Under the pieces are notes generated by a model. It worked only from the letters and a program-made list of their open reading frames with translations. It made no database searches and was not told the origin of the DNA. From Neurospora crassa OR74A (lineage: Eukaryota > Ascomycota > Sordariomycetes > Sordariales > Sordariaceae): a stretch of DNA of 64,000 nt. A program made the translations under genes and the position numbers. Location of the stretch: the NCBI RefSeq assembly GCF_000182925.2, contig NC_026507.1, positions 2,976,001 through 3,040,000 of the forward strand. Direction: 5' to 3'. Positions 1-11,172 of this stretch are shown here, piece by piece; within the stretch, counting starts at the first letter, position 1; every line of letters starts with the position of its first letter.

Positions 1-1726
1 CCGATGAACACATGCGGGACGAGTGTGGAATGAATGGGGTTGTGCTGAGCAGCATGGTCTTGTGACGGCTTGCTTGCTCACTAAGTGCCACACGAAGAAA
101 AAAGAAGAAAAAAAAAGAAAAAAGGAAGAAGGCCAGAAAAACAGCAACAAAAAAAAGGAAAAAAGAAGAAAAAAAAATGGAAAAAGGAAAGGTCAAAGCC
201 ATGCTACTCTCTTGATACCTGCTCCAAGCGGGGTGGTCATCAATTTGAGAATGATCGAGTTGGTTGGGTGTAGGGGTTTCATAGATTACGAATACCGACC
301 AAAGACGGGGGGATGGGAATGGCCAATGACTGGAAGCCAGACGAGTGATCGTAAGAATTAACCGAAGGTGGACAGTCCAACACCGAGAGCGAGATCTAAC
401 TGAAGACGGAGCATCCCAAACCTCAAAAGACAGAATTTAGGTAGCAAGACGATGAAACCCCACAGTCTGGAAAGTCTAGTGCGTTGATGCTGCTGCTGCT
501 GCTGCTGCTGCTGCTAATGATGATAATGATGATGATTGATGGTGGTGGTGGTGATATTTAATCTAGATGCAGTGAGCTTCAATAACAAAGTTTTTTTTTT
601 TTGTTTTTTTTTTTTTTTTTTAGCTCCCTAGGAAATGACGATACAGTACAGGCATGTCCGCTTGCTTGCATGAGGCAAGCACATGCAGATACTGTAGCAC
701 CTTCCCTTCTTCCACTGAAGTCCTCCCCCATGTACCTACCTTACTTACCTCTACAACGGTAATCACCGCTTCGCACTCTTTCTCACCGTCGTCCCCGCCT
801 TGCCATTTTCTACCCCCATTGTCCCTACAGCTTTTTAAATCTTGCAGTTGAAAGAGCTCCTTCCCAAAGTTAGGACTCAACTGAGTGTCTCGTCACTACA
901 TGTACCTACCTAGCCGAACTGCTGCTTACATCACCGCAGCAGTCAAGATCTTTAATGCTTTACGAGGGCGAGACTCCAGCTAAGGAGGCATGGAGCACAA
1001 GTGGGTGGCTCACCAAGACGTTTGTTGAATACATCGCCTCCAGGCTTGGTTGTGGCAAGGTCAGACATTGATGATTGATGGAGTACGGCTTCTTTCTTTT
1101 GCGACGTTGCAACGACTGGTAGCCCGAGCTTGGTATGTACCTACCTAGGTATAGATATCGGCTGCGAGGCCTGTCGATCGGCCGTCACAGAATACTTATC
1201 ACGACTAACCTTGTATTGTGTGAAGCGGTAGGTGGGTATCTTGAACGTTTGAACCGGACGGAGTTTGTTGGTGAAGGAGCTACGATCCATGGAGTAGAGC
1301 GTCAGATAGGCAGGTATGTTTGCGACAGCCTAAGTACCTACATTCGATGGTTGCGGTAATTTTTCGAGGGGATGCCCAAGGCCAGGACATAGAGGTAGAG
1401 ATAACACTCCATGAGCGTGAGCTATCTGATGATATATAAGAGACTGCAATTTTTGGGAATTCAAAAGAGGTTGAATTTCACCAACACTCCCTCACGAATT
1501 GCTGTTGTTATCACTAAGGACGGAATGTTACGTCTCTGCTTTTGGTATTCAAGGTAGTTTGCGACCAGGTATTTGCTTCCAAGCGAGCAAACAAACGTCG
1601 TGAAATCCTCCTCCCATCGCAAAGGCAGGCACACGTCGTGGTCCGCAGTGCAGGTACGCAACGCATGTCGGCACTTGAACAAACAACGACCCAAAAGAAG
1701 AAAAAGACGAAAAAGAGAGGTGCCGT
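1..1726. other. gene-free stretch with simple repeats
   Basis: I see no convincing coding region here. It holds an A/G-rich tract at about 100-190, a (TGC)9 run at 488-515 followed by ATG/GGT trinucleotides to about 555, and two poly-T runs near 591-620. Several CCTACCTAG-like blocks lie near 724-745, 900-910 and 1138-1150. The short open frames have lysine-rich or low-complexity translations and look accidental. Confidence 0.6.
488..555. repeat. compound trinucleotide microsatellite (TGC/ATG/GGT)
   Basis: Nine TGC units run from 488 to 515, then interrupted ATG units to about 540, then five GGT units. It lies outside any recognised gene. Such runs are common length-variable loci in fungal intergenic DNA. 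Confidence 0.9.
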
Positions 1727-1816
1727 TTCCCACACCGGGGTTCGAACCCGGGTCTTTGGAGGTTTCAACGTGGATGATTGAAAATCCAATATGCTAAACC
1801 TCTGCACTATATGGGA
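1727..1816 (-). tRNA. tRNA-Glu (UUC) with a 17-nt intron
   Basis: Read on the minus strand, this folds as a complete cloverleaf. The acceptor stem TCCCATA pairs with TGTGGGA (one G-U). The D stem is GTGC/GCAT. The anticodon stem TTGGA/TCCAA carries a TTC anticodon in a 7-base loop once a 17-nt intron directly after position 37 is removed. The variable loop has 4 bases, and the T arm is CCGGG-TTCGAAC-CCCGG. The discriminator base is A. The TCCNATATAGTG start is shared with eukaryotic tRNA-Glu. The intron contains TTGAAA, which can pair with the TTTCAA of the anticodon loop, the usual anticodon-intron helix recognised by the splicing endonuclease. A run of five T residues about 15 nt downstream on the minus strand can serve as the Pol III terminator. 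It reads GAA codons. Confidence 0.93.
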
Positions 1817-4800
1817 GAGCAGAGTGGCTGTTGTTGTTGTTATTGTTGGAAGGAGGGCAGCAAGTTTGTCCCTATGAGGGGCACATTTTCGTCTCATCTC
1901 TGCAGCGGGCGCCTTAAGCCTGCACTCGGAGGAAGGACCGGGAGTCCGCGGAAAGAACGTTCGAGACGCAGTAAACCTTCAGAAGCCGACCAGGACTTGC
2001 GTTGCTCCAAGCGTGGGACTCCAGGCCTCTTGGTCTTGTTCCTCTTCTTGTTTTCCAATCTTGCCCACCAGCTCGTCTCTCTTTTGCGGCTGTACATGTA
2101 AGATGGTACATGTAAGATGGAGGAATGTCTACCGTTCAGGGCGCTTTGAAGGTGATGCGTCCGTCATAGAGAATATACTCCCAAGCTCCGAGGAATTGTG
2201 TACACGAGACTCGAGCTACCATCTGCATATATTACTGATACGCTGCCACGCACATTGCCACTTGGGAGATCCGCAATCTGAAGATACCCTCACTTTGAAC
2301 GTAGAAGCCATTGACCACTAGCAAGTGACAATTTGCAAAACATATTTACAGAGAAAGAACAAATAGATGATGACGAGAAATATGACCAAACTACCTGTAG
2401 GTGCCAACGCTAATCGACTCAGAAAAAGACCCTTTTGAACAGGACTATTGTTACTAACGTGGAGTTAGTTTCAAAGAGTAATCGTCCTCGACACTCACAC
2501 TGTATAGTTCTAGAAATGATGCTTAAGTCCACGGGTATAGTATGAATGCTGCCATGTCCCTTGTCCGTTCTTTGACCAAGATGGAAAAAAGCAAAGAAAG
2601 AAAAGGGAAAACTGAGCGGGACTGGACGGGATCAACAAAAGCGCGCGGGATCTACTGCAAGGACTGGCCGAGCAAGGGGAATGGATAAGGTTAAGCAAGG
2701 GGTGTGTCAAAGAGGGTATCATCCCGTGGAGGACACTCCCGATGCATAAAGGAACGGACTGTATGAAAAAGGCAAAAGTCGAAGGAGTAGGAATGGGATT
2801 TTAAAATTGTCGTCACAACCTGTAGATAGGTATGTGTATCGTCCGTAGAACAGCGGTTGGGGAATGAATGGTACAGTAAGAAACATCCGACAAGCAGTTT
2901 TCCAACATGCAGTGTATGTCTGAGGCGCATTCGATGGTGAGTATGCACTAGAATTCCACGGTGTACAGAGCGAGATAGACCTGCTGTAAATATTCAAACC
3001 AGTGAAGCGGATCCCGCCGGTCGGATGGTTCGCGTGGCGTCCTTTGGCAGATAGAGAGAGGTACGCTAAGAGTTCTACTCAAGGTCGACTGATCTTCGAG
3101 ACAGGAAAAAGAAACGTTGACATGGGAAAGTTGAACGAAAAGAATATTAGTAGCGGTATCATTGGGCACTGACGATATCACCCAGTCTATAGAATGCTTT
3201 AGCCTCACTTCCATTGTTTTGAGCTTGCCAGGGCCCCTTCCGCCACCCAGTCAAAGACGTAAGAACGTGGTTACAAGGCGAGCCTCGTTTAATGACATCG
3301 TAGCTGGGCGTTTCGATAGTGATGTAGGTGACCACGCACGCCCTATATCTGTAGGTCTCGCTCTAAGCGTCTTGAGATGGGCGCCAAGCCGTGAAACCGG
3401 CGTGACTTTACGCGGCGGTTGATAGCTGACTTTGCGTTTGTAGAGAGAGAGAGCGGACACAACCATGGCCGAACAAGCGCTCAATAGATTTGTTAGTTCG
3501 TATAATCTTGGCATGAGGCTTGTCTATTCTCGAAGAGACCGGAAAGCGTCCAACCATAGCCCATCGGGCCGTTCGCAGTCACTGACCGACCGAGACAATC
3601 TGCTTATATCTTGTCTCGGAAACCACGTCGGCTCTCGCACCGTGTCGGCACTTACAATTCCAGCTGAAAGGCTTGAAAAACAAAATAAAGAACGAGCGGG
3701 AGGCTTGTGGATAGAAGGCGCCATGTCTCTAGAAAAGTGTAGCTAGGCGCCAACAAGCTGTGACAGAGCGCCGTATGTGAAATAGGTTGTAGAAAGCAGC
3801 ATGATGCAAGACAAAAACCCACTGTCAAATATCATGAATGTGGGAACGTCAGACACTGTTTTCCAACGGGAGTACGGGAGTTGGTAGCAATAACGGTTCG
3901 TGAACTACTAGGTCAGCACGTTTTGAGAAGCCAGGAAAGAGAGTAGGCGCTACGTCCGCGTCCTGTCGACTGAAGGGAACTTGAGATAGATAGTAAGAGA
4001 GACATTCGTTAGTAAAAGAGGTCAAGGGAAACTTGCCATTGGACAATCATCAAGAGGCAAGCAAGAGCGAGCGCACTGATTCGAAGCCAGCCAATGGTTA
4101 ACATGCGTTCATATGCTTACTTGATGGGGACCGTTAAAAAGCACGCAGATAAGGGAGGCAGGGTGCTTCAAAGAGAATATCCCAACATGTCGCATGCTGT
4201 CTCACATCCTATCCACATTAGAGGTTGAGAGTGTGGGGGGCCGAGTCAGATTTGTGACACACACATAAGAAGATCGGCCACTAGAACCTCTCATAGTGCT
4301 TCCATAATTTGCATTGTACAAAGTTGTACACATCGATATGCTCTTGCTTAGACACTATTCGATCTACTAGTGGCATATGGTGACCATCCAGCGTGCTTGA
4401 GCGCAACTCTCATTCCGCAATATGATGATCTGAAGCTCGATTAAGACTGAGGAGCAAAGTGTATTGAGCAGCCATGACGGAAAGGGCGGAAAACATTCTT
4501 CAATACCCGATCAAGCGCGAAATGGTTACATACGAACCATCCGTGAGCTGTGGCGTACTAGGGCGCAATACATGCCGAGCTATTAAGTAGCACAGTTGAC
4601 GTATTGGGGATATCTGGGGCTAGCTCATGCGAGATTCCGAATTCTTTAAGATTGACGAGGAGGGAAAAAAAGAAAAGATAAAAAAAAGAAAGAAAAAAAA
4701 GGAAAGATGGCGTGAGTCGGTCAAATGCCAGCTCCCACGACAATCATTCACCGTCCATGGGTTTCATTCCAACCATGCTCTGCAAACATCGGACTGGAAG

Positions 4801-6724
4801 AACGGGTATCCAAACGCCTTTCGGGTCATTATCAGGGATCAAACGTGAGGAAAGAGTTGGGAGATCGGTCAAATACGAAAGAAGAAACTCGGGGTGTCGG
4901 AGCTGGGCCAGCTGAAAGACTCAAGGGCTTTTTTTTTCTCTTCCTTTTTTCTTCTTTTTTCTTGAAGCTAGGGAAGATAGTGTGAAGTCCCAAATCGCCG
5001 AAGCACCTCAGCTGTTGTGCCATGTCCAGCACTGCAACCGACATGGGGATTATCAAGGTACCGCTACTTTGCCATCTATTTGCCAATGTGCCAAGTGGTT
5101 ATCGGGGAGATTCGACACAAGCTGTGCCAGGCTGGCGCTTGGGAAACCGGGACCAGTTCCAGTGAGTGATGACTCTTTCGACCCTTCGATGGGTGTAAGA
5201 AAAAGGTTTGAGTGGAGTAACGGGTGAACGGGTTGATGTCAGCTTTGGTCATTCTTGACGCTCCTGTCTTTTATCTTGACGCAGAACAAGAAAAGAGTCT
5301 TCGAGACGAAGTAAGGGCATTGGAGTGCGTGACCTCAAGACGGTGAAGGGAGAGCGTGGAACGAGGAACAAAGGGAAGGGTCGAGATGTCATGTTTGACC
5401 AGATAGTGTGCGTCAAGAACATGCGCGCCATCATGCACACCAAAATGGTCAATGGTAGCGCAGCATGTCTCTGGAGCAGCGAAGTCCGTCGAAGGACCAC
5501 AGGCCACGTGATGACCCTTGGAATGACCATCTGGAAAAGTGCAGACGGGATGGGGAGTGAGCCCCGAAACCATGGCTGGATGTGTCTTGAATTGGGGAGA
5601 GGGGAAAAGGCAAGGACAGAGGCGGGGCCGAACAAATGACAAGCGCTTGAAAGTTCGAAGCGGAGCATCAACCGCCATGGTCCAGTGGTCAGATGGTAGG
5701 AGCCGTTGCGGAAACATCTCACGAGCGGACCAAATATGTACCGACGTGTCTCCGTCCAGTCGGTTTCTCGTCAAGTTGAGCTCTGTGTAACTGCCTGTAC
5801 ATAGTATGTAACAGGGATGCCAGCGTCAAGACGGGATGCCGAATGAATGCTACGTACTCTACAGAGACTCAAGTCCATGACGGAATTTGCTCCCGACACA
5901 GCGACTTGGCAGTTCAGTTGATACACGCTGGGCTCCGAGTGGGCTATAAGTGCTATAGTAAGCGAGTCGAATCCAGTATAGTCTTGAGATAGGCTGGGCC
6001 GTAAAAAAAAAAAAAAAAAGGCCCTTGCCGTGCTCTTCATGTGCGGCTCGGTCCCGGAGTTTTTGGTCCAGCATATGCCGCGAAGAGCTGCGGTGCGCTC
6101 GATTACGGGAAAGCTTCGTAGACGTGGTGGTGCAGCGGGTGGCCTTATTTGGATGTTGCGAGGGACGGATCATGTTCTTGGCGGGTGGTGTGGTGGTCAT
6201 GTTGGCATGAAGGCGGTGAGTTCAGGTTGGAGGAGGGGGAACAAGGGGGAACAAGGCATACCTGACAATTGAAGAGAAGAGGAGGCTCAGCAACATCCAT
6301 GGCGCTCCTTCCACATCTCCCTATTGGCACCATTCAGTTCAGTTGGCATCTCCATTGCTGAACAGCGGGAAATTTTTCAATAGGTTGAGGATGACGCAAC
6401 CTGATCAGACAATGCCGGTGATGTGGTGGACGACGGATCGATGTGGATGAATGTCAGAGAATGGGCAGGGGGAGTCGCACCTGCCACCTGGGCGCACAAC
6501 ATCGCCGGCCCCACGCCGAGATGGGTGCTTACCTGCTGCAAGTAGAAGGACTTGTTCAGCCCGAGGTCCCTAGAGTAGGTTGCGGTGCACGAGGGTGCCA
6601 CGACAGGTAGCCGGTACCTCGCGAGACAGTCTTGGAAACTCTACCTGGGGCTATTATGCCAAGAGCTGGCTGCAGTGGTGGTGTTGATTTTACTAGTGCA
6701 ACGAAGATAAAGCAGTGAGGGGTA

Positions 6725-6761
<37 letters not shown>

Positions 6762-9700
6762 CTAGCGTAGCGTGGTATGAGTGCAAATTCCATCTCCGAG
6801 TTTGCGAGTTTGGACCCTAATCACGAGCATTGCCATGTCGCATACCCACACTTTGATTCTTGTTCCTTCTTTTCTGGTTGTAAACAATGCAAAAAAACGT
6901 GGTGACTGCGATGACCTGAGACTGGATCGGGTTGCGATGGGCCGCCTCGACCAGAAAGGAAACACTACTACATATGAAACCAACAAAAGTTCCCCCCCGC
7001 AATGTGTAAGTGCCCAACAGCCCGGCGCAAGATCAAAGGGCTTGTTCTTCCTCTGCACGTGTGGCATATCTACCTGACGCGAGACACTGCAGTGTTCATC
7101 TGTTCCCGCGTGTCTGGCTGCGTCCAGGACTTGTGTCTGTGCAACAGTCCCAAAAAGGTGGTGATACAACATGTAGACATGCAGTCACCGACAGCAAGAT
7201 CGAGGATGTCAAGGACTGAAAGTCCGGATAGCTAGTATCTGACAGATTTCATGCTCCCTTGTCCAAGACCCGTTGCAACTCACCACCATGCTGGAAGACG
7301 GCTGTCGACCGAATGAGCATAGCGTTTGGATGCTATCATCACAAGATGCTGCCGACGGTCTATCTGGTTGCCAAGATGAGTAAAGGTTTACGCTATCTAT
7401 GGATTATTACTCCATGTCTCAGAGCTAGCGAGTCCCACGGTGAATTTGCGATTGTCAGCGTGTGTTTCAGAGAGATGGGGTCAAGATGATCACGTTATAC
7501 TGCCTACATTAGACTGGATTTGATTGTGATTTTGGGGGGACCCGGGTAGATGGGGATGAGTCCGATCTCATACCGGTCCCGTCGGCATCGGCCAGGACAG
7601 GACAGTCGTCCGGTTGTTTTCCCGGCCCATCGGTCATTGTTGCAGTGTCGAAACAGCGCCGTTTCCTGCTGCGCAGACAGGTGCTCAATGCATATGCATC
7701 AAGGGCCCATTGGCCCCAGGCTTAAAAGGCGGTGCGTGGGATAGCAAGCTGTCATGATATCATGGCACATGGAATCCTCGTGCAGATATTCTTGTGTAAT
7801 GCCAATAAGAGCCGTCCGACTTGGCTCTTTGCGGTCCTCCGCTCGGCTGTAGTGTAGTCGTGGATTAGGTTCGCCTACCTTTGACGCTAGTGTGGTGCCA
7901 TCCTTGCCAAAGTTTTTCCCGACTTCCTCTCTCGAGACCCTCTCCGAGAAAGAGTCTTGTGAACGGCCATGATCACCGAGATGCAGAATCAGGTCTTTGA
8001 CGCTTGAAAAGAAGAGAGAAGTTGCAAGGTCAGTATTCTTGGCTCCTAGTGATTGATCACATATTGAGAACCATCAGTACAATCTCGGCAGAACTTGGGT
8101 ACCAACTGACATCCAGAGAGGAAGCTCTTCGGAGTCCTGTAAGCTTGGCGGTCTCTTAGACGCCGGCGGCGCATGGCTGCGATCGTGAAGAGGGCTTGGA
8201 CATGTAGTACAAACTATGATATAGCCTACCCACAACCGTCTCGGATCCTGGCTTGCGAGGTCCCTTGGGAGCTAATTCGGCCCCATCCTCATCCCCGTTG
8301 CTGACTCGAGCTTGTCTAAATGACCCCTTGTCGTCTTTTCCGAGACCCTGACCCCCCCGTAATGACGGAAGAAGGCCAGATACGGGTTGAGTTGGCGAGT
8401 GATGAGGGCGCATGGCTGCCATTGACATGCCCATCTTTTGTCTATCCTTTCTCCACCGTCCACCTTTCTCCATCGCCATCGCAATGACATGAAGGACTTG
8501 GAAACAGAGTGGAGCCCGGGGCTGTCTTGGACGTTGATCTCGTTGCCGAGTATCCTTCATCCCAAAGCAAAAACTAACCGCCGTTTGATCAAGTTGACGA
8601 TGGAACCTATTGCGGCGCAACTTTTTCTGCGGTGTTGACGTCGCTGTCGGAAGCCCATGTGCAGACGCCATGGAGGAGAGGAGTTGTCGAAAAGCAGCAA
8701 GGGTCTCTCTGTCGTGTTCAAGCCAATCATAACATGTGATCGCTGGCTTGTGCTTTGCAGTGCCCTTTTATAGCGGGGCTTGTCGGGTACACAAGGGAAC
8801 TGAAGTCTCTAACAAGTGGAACTCGCTTGAGATCCATCATAATGTCTTGAATGTAAACCGCCGAAAATGTACCAACGTTGAAGCTTCTCAAGATGTCCAT
8901 CATCCACAATGATTGGAAAAGAGCGAGAGTTGACATGTAGGAGACAGTAGCATCGGGCACTTGCGCCTTGCACGTATCTTGCATATCCGACCAAAGTCGA
9001 TGAAGAGATTTCTCTCCCGCAAACAACCTCACTCTCGGCAGCGCTCCATCTCTCTCGGCTTCAAGGACAACGTCCGGTGTAGCGAGAGGTCACGGTTACA
9101 TGGATCCAATCGATGGCAACTGCGTGCGTCGTATCTCAGCTGGAGCTCTCTCTCGTGCTTTCCGCCAGCTCTCTCTCTCTCTCTTGCACTGCTCAGAGCG
9201 ACAATCCCCGCCGACAAGGCTTGGGCCAAGGAAGTTCAAAGGAAATCGGCACAAAACACTGTCGGCGACTCTGCAGTGATCAGCCCAAAAAGCGAAAAAG
9301 TGTCAAGTTCTGGGGTACGTACCGACCTCGCTAGCGCCCGCAGGATACCTCGACACTCACTTCCTTCATGCACGTTCGCATATCGCAAATGTGGAAGTGG
9401 CAGCACTTTTGCACGCGTGAGAGGGTCCTTCCTTGCCATTCGCATCACTTCCCGTCGTGCGGTCAACGATGAATCTATCGCAGTTGCCCTTTGTTGTTTC
9501 CTGTTGGGTTGCTTCCAGCTTTCGCACTCCCACTCTCGCTGCACTGCGACTGGAGTCTCCGATGAGGGCAAGAACACCACTAGACTAGAGGCAGGCACGA
9601 TCTACCACTTCCGTTAGCTGGTTAGCTGGAGGTTTCTGAACAGGAAAGCCCGTGTGATACACCAGGGGCAGCCACTGGAAAAAAAACTCCCGTCCTAGGT

Positions 9701-11172
9701 AGAGGTAAGCAAGGTAAGATCGATTTCACCATGCTGGCCTTCTTGGCTTCGTTCCATTCCCTCCCTCATCCTCACTCAGTCCCTCCAACCCCCCCCTCTC
9801 TCTATCCCGATCTCCCAATCCTCCATCCACACCAAGTACATACGGACATGTACCATCTTCAACCACCACCGGCACCCAACATCCCGATCCCATCTTGGCA
9901 TCGACGCAGCGTCAATCAATCGTCCCATTTCTGCGTCCTCCTCCACTCATACTACGTTACCAAGTCCACGAAGCGATCTAAAACATAGACCAAAGCATGG
10001 AAGCTATCCAAGATCAAGATGGCACTAGAAACTGACTAGTCTATCTAGAGGTAGGCATGGCTCACATGGCCATCTGTCTTTTTCATTTTTTTTTTCTATT
10101 TTTTTTCTTTCCTCTGCTGCCTGCTTGGAGGTACCTTAGCGGATATCCGCCTTCAGTATCTCGTTGCTTGGCTTGGACTCTGAGGCTGAAGTGCTCCAAG
10201 TCGGACACCTATCAAACGGAAGAAATAGCCTCTACAGGGAAAGACCGCCAGACTGTGGAGAAGCCGAGTGCTACGCTTCTCACCCGTAGTGTACCTACTC
10301 ACAGCTTCCCCAGAGATTAGGTTAGGACGACGGATGGTCAGGTTGCACAAATGGCAGACTGGGAAAAAAAAAAAGCAGACATGGGTCTCTTCGGCTGGGT
10401 TAACGAGAAGGAGGTGGTGGTGGGTGATAAACAACCCCATCCGTCCACACCCACCCCGATCCGTCAAGTTCATTGCAGCACAACAAGACAAGTCGAATCG
10501 GAAGCAAATAAGGACGTCCCTCTCTCCACCAATTTTTTGCCTCCCCCTGTTCCTTCATGTCCCCAGTGTCTCTCATCACCAGTCACACACATCTCAAAGA
10601 CCCTTGTCGACAGATCGCGACGAATTCCCTCCCTCCTACTCGTCCTCCTCACCGTCCTCTAGCCTCATCTTATTACCTCTACCTCTGACCTTTTCTTTTG
10701 CAAAGGACCAACACGTATGAAGGACAGGACAAGATCGTCCCGCTGCCGTTGATCTACACCATTTACTGTTCCTCGCCGGTCCGAAGTGTCTCCCCATTCC
10801 CCTCCTTGACGGCTAAACGCCTTCGAGTTCTTCATCTTTTCTCCACAATTCTCGATTTCCGACAGTGTAGAGATACGCCAAAGCTGTATGCATGACCTTC
10901 CCCATTTCACAGAATAGTCCTGGACAGTGTACTGATCGACCATTTTGCTCAAGGCCAGGCTGACTAGTGCCACAAGGTCTCTACTTTGTCACTTCAGCCC
11001 CCCTCACACACCTTCCACACCTCATCTCGGCCTTTCTTGGCTGCCCGCCCATCGGCCAGCCTTGTTTTACCCAATCCGTCTCGAGCAACAGTTTAAAGCA
11101 TTTAGGGGCGCCTCCCTCCCTCCAAGTACCCTTGTTTTCACCTTTTTGGTATGGTCTCGTTAGTGACGGGTT
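1817..11172. other. 9.3-kb stretch without a recognisable gene
   Basis: Both strands carry only short overlapping frames with no family resemblance, no good splice-linked continuity and frequent low-complexity translation. Base composition is not strongly AT-rich, so heavy RIP decay is not obvious. It holds a (CTG)10 run at 6729-6758, A/T homopolymers (for example 4929-4940, 6003-6019, 10086-10112), a CT-rich tract near 9160-9185 and scattered CCTA/TAGG blocks. The last 1-2 kb probably include the promoter and leader of the transcription factor that starts at 11173. Noncoding RNAs cannot be excluded. Confidence 0.5.
6729..6758. repeat. (CTG)10 microsatellite
   Basis: Ten uninterrupted CTG units are visible. 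Frames crossing it would encode poly-Leu, poly-Ala or poly-Cys on one strand and poly-Gln, poly-Ser or poly-Ala on the other. None of these belongs to a convincing gene. Confidence 0.95.

Noticed and set aside
5249-5774. Overlapping 157- and 167-codon frames on the minus strand
   Set aside because: They overlap each other in different frames, their translations have no domain-like pattern, and no splice or start context supports either.
8156-8671. 171-codon minus-strand ORF
   Set aside because: The translation is Arg/Gly/Pro-rich without folded character or family signs, and codon use is unlike the recognised genes.
8961-9617. 218-codon plus-strand ORF
   Set aside because: Its length comes partly from a CT-rich tract giving Ser/Leu runs. 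The translation is Arg/Ser-rich with no recognisable motif.
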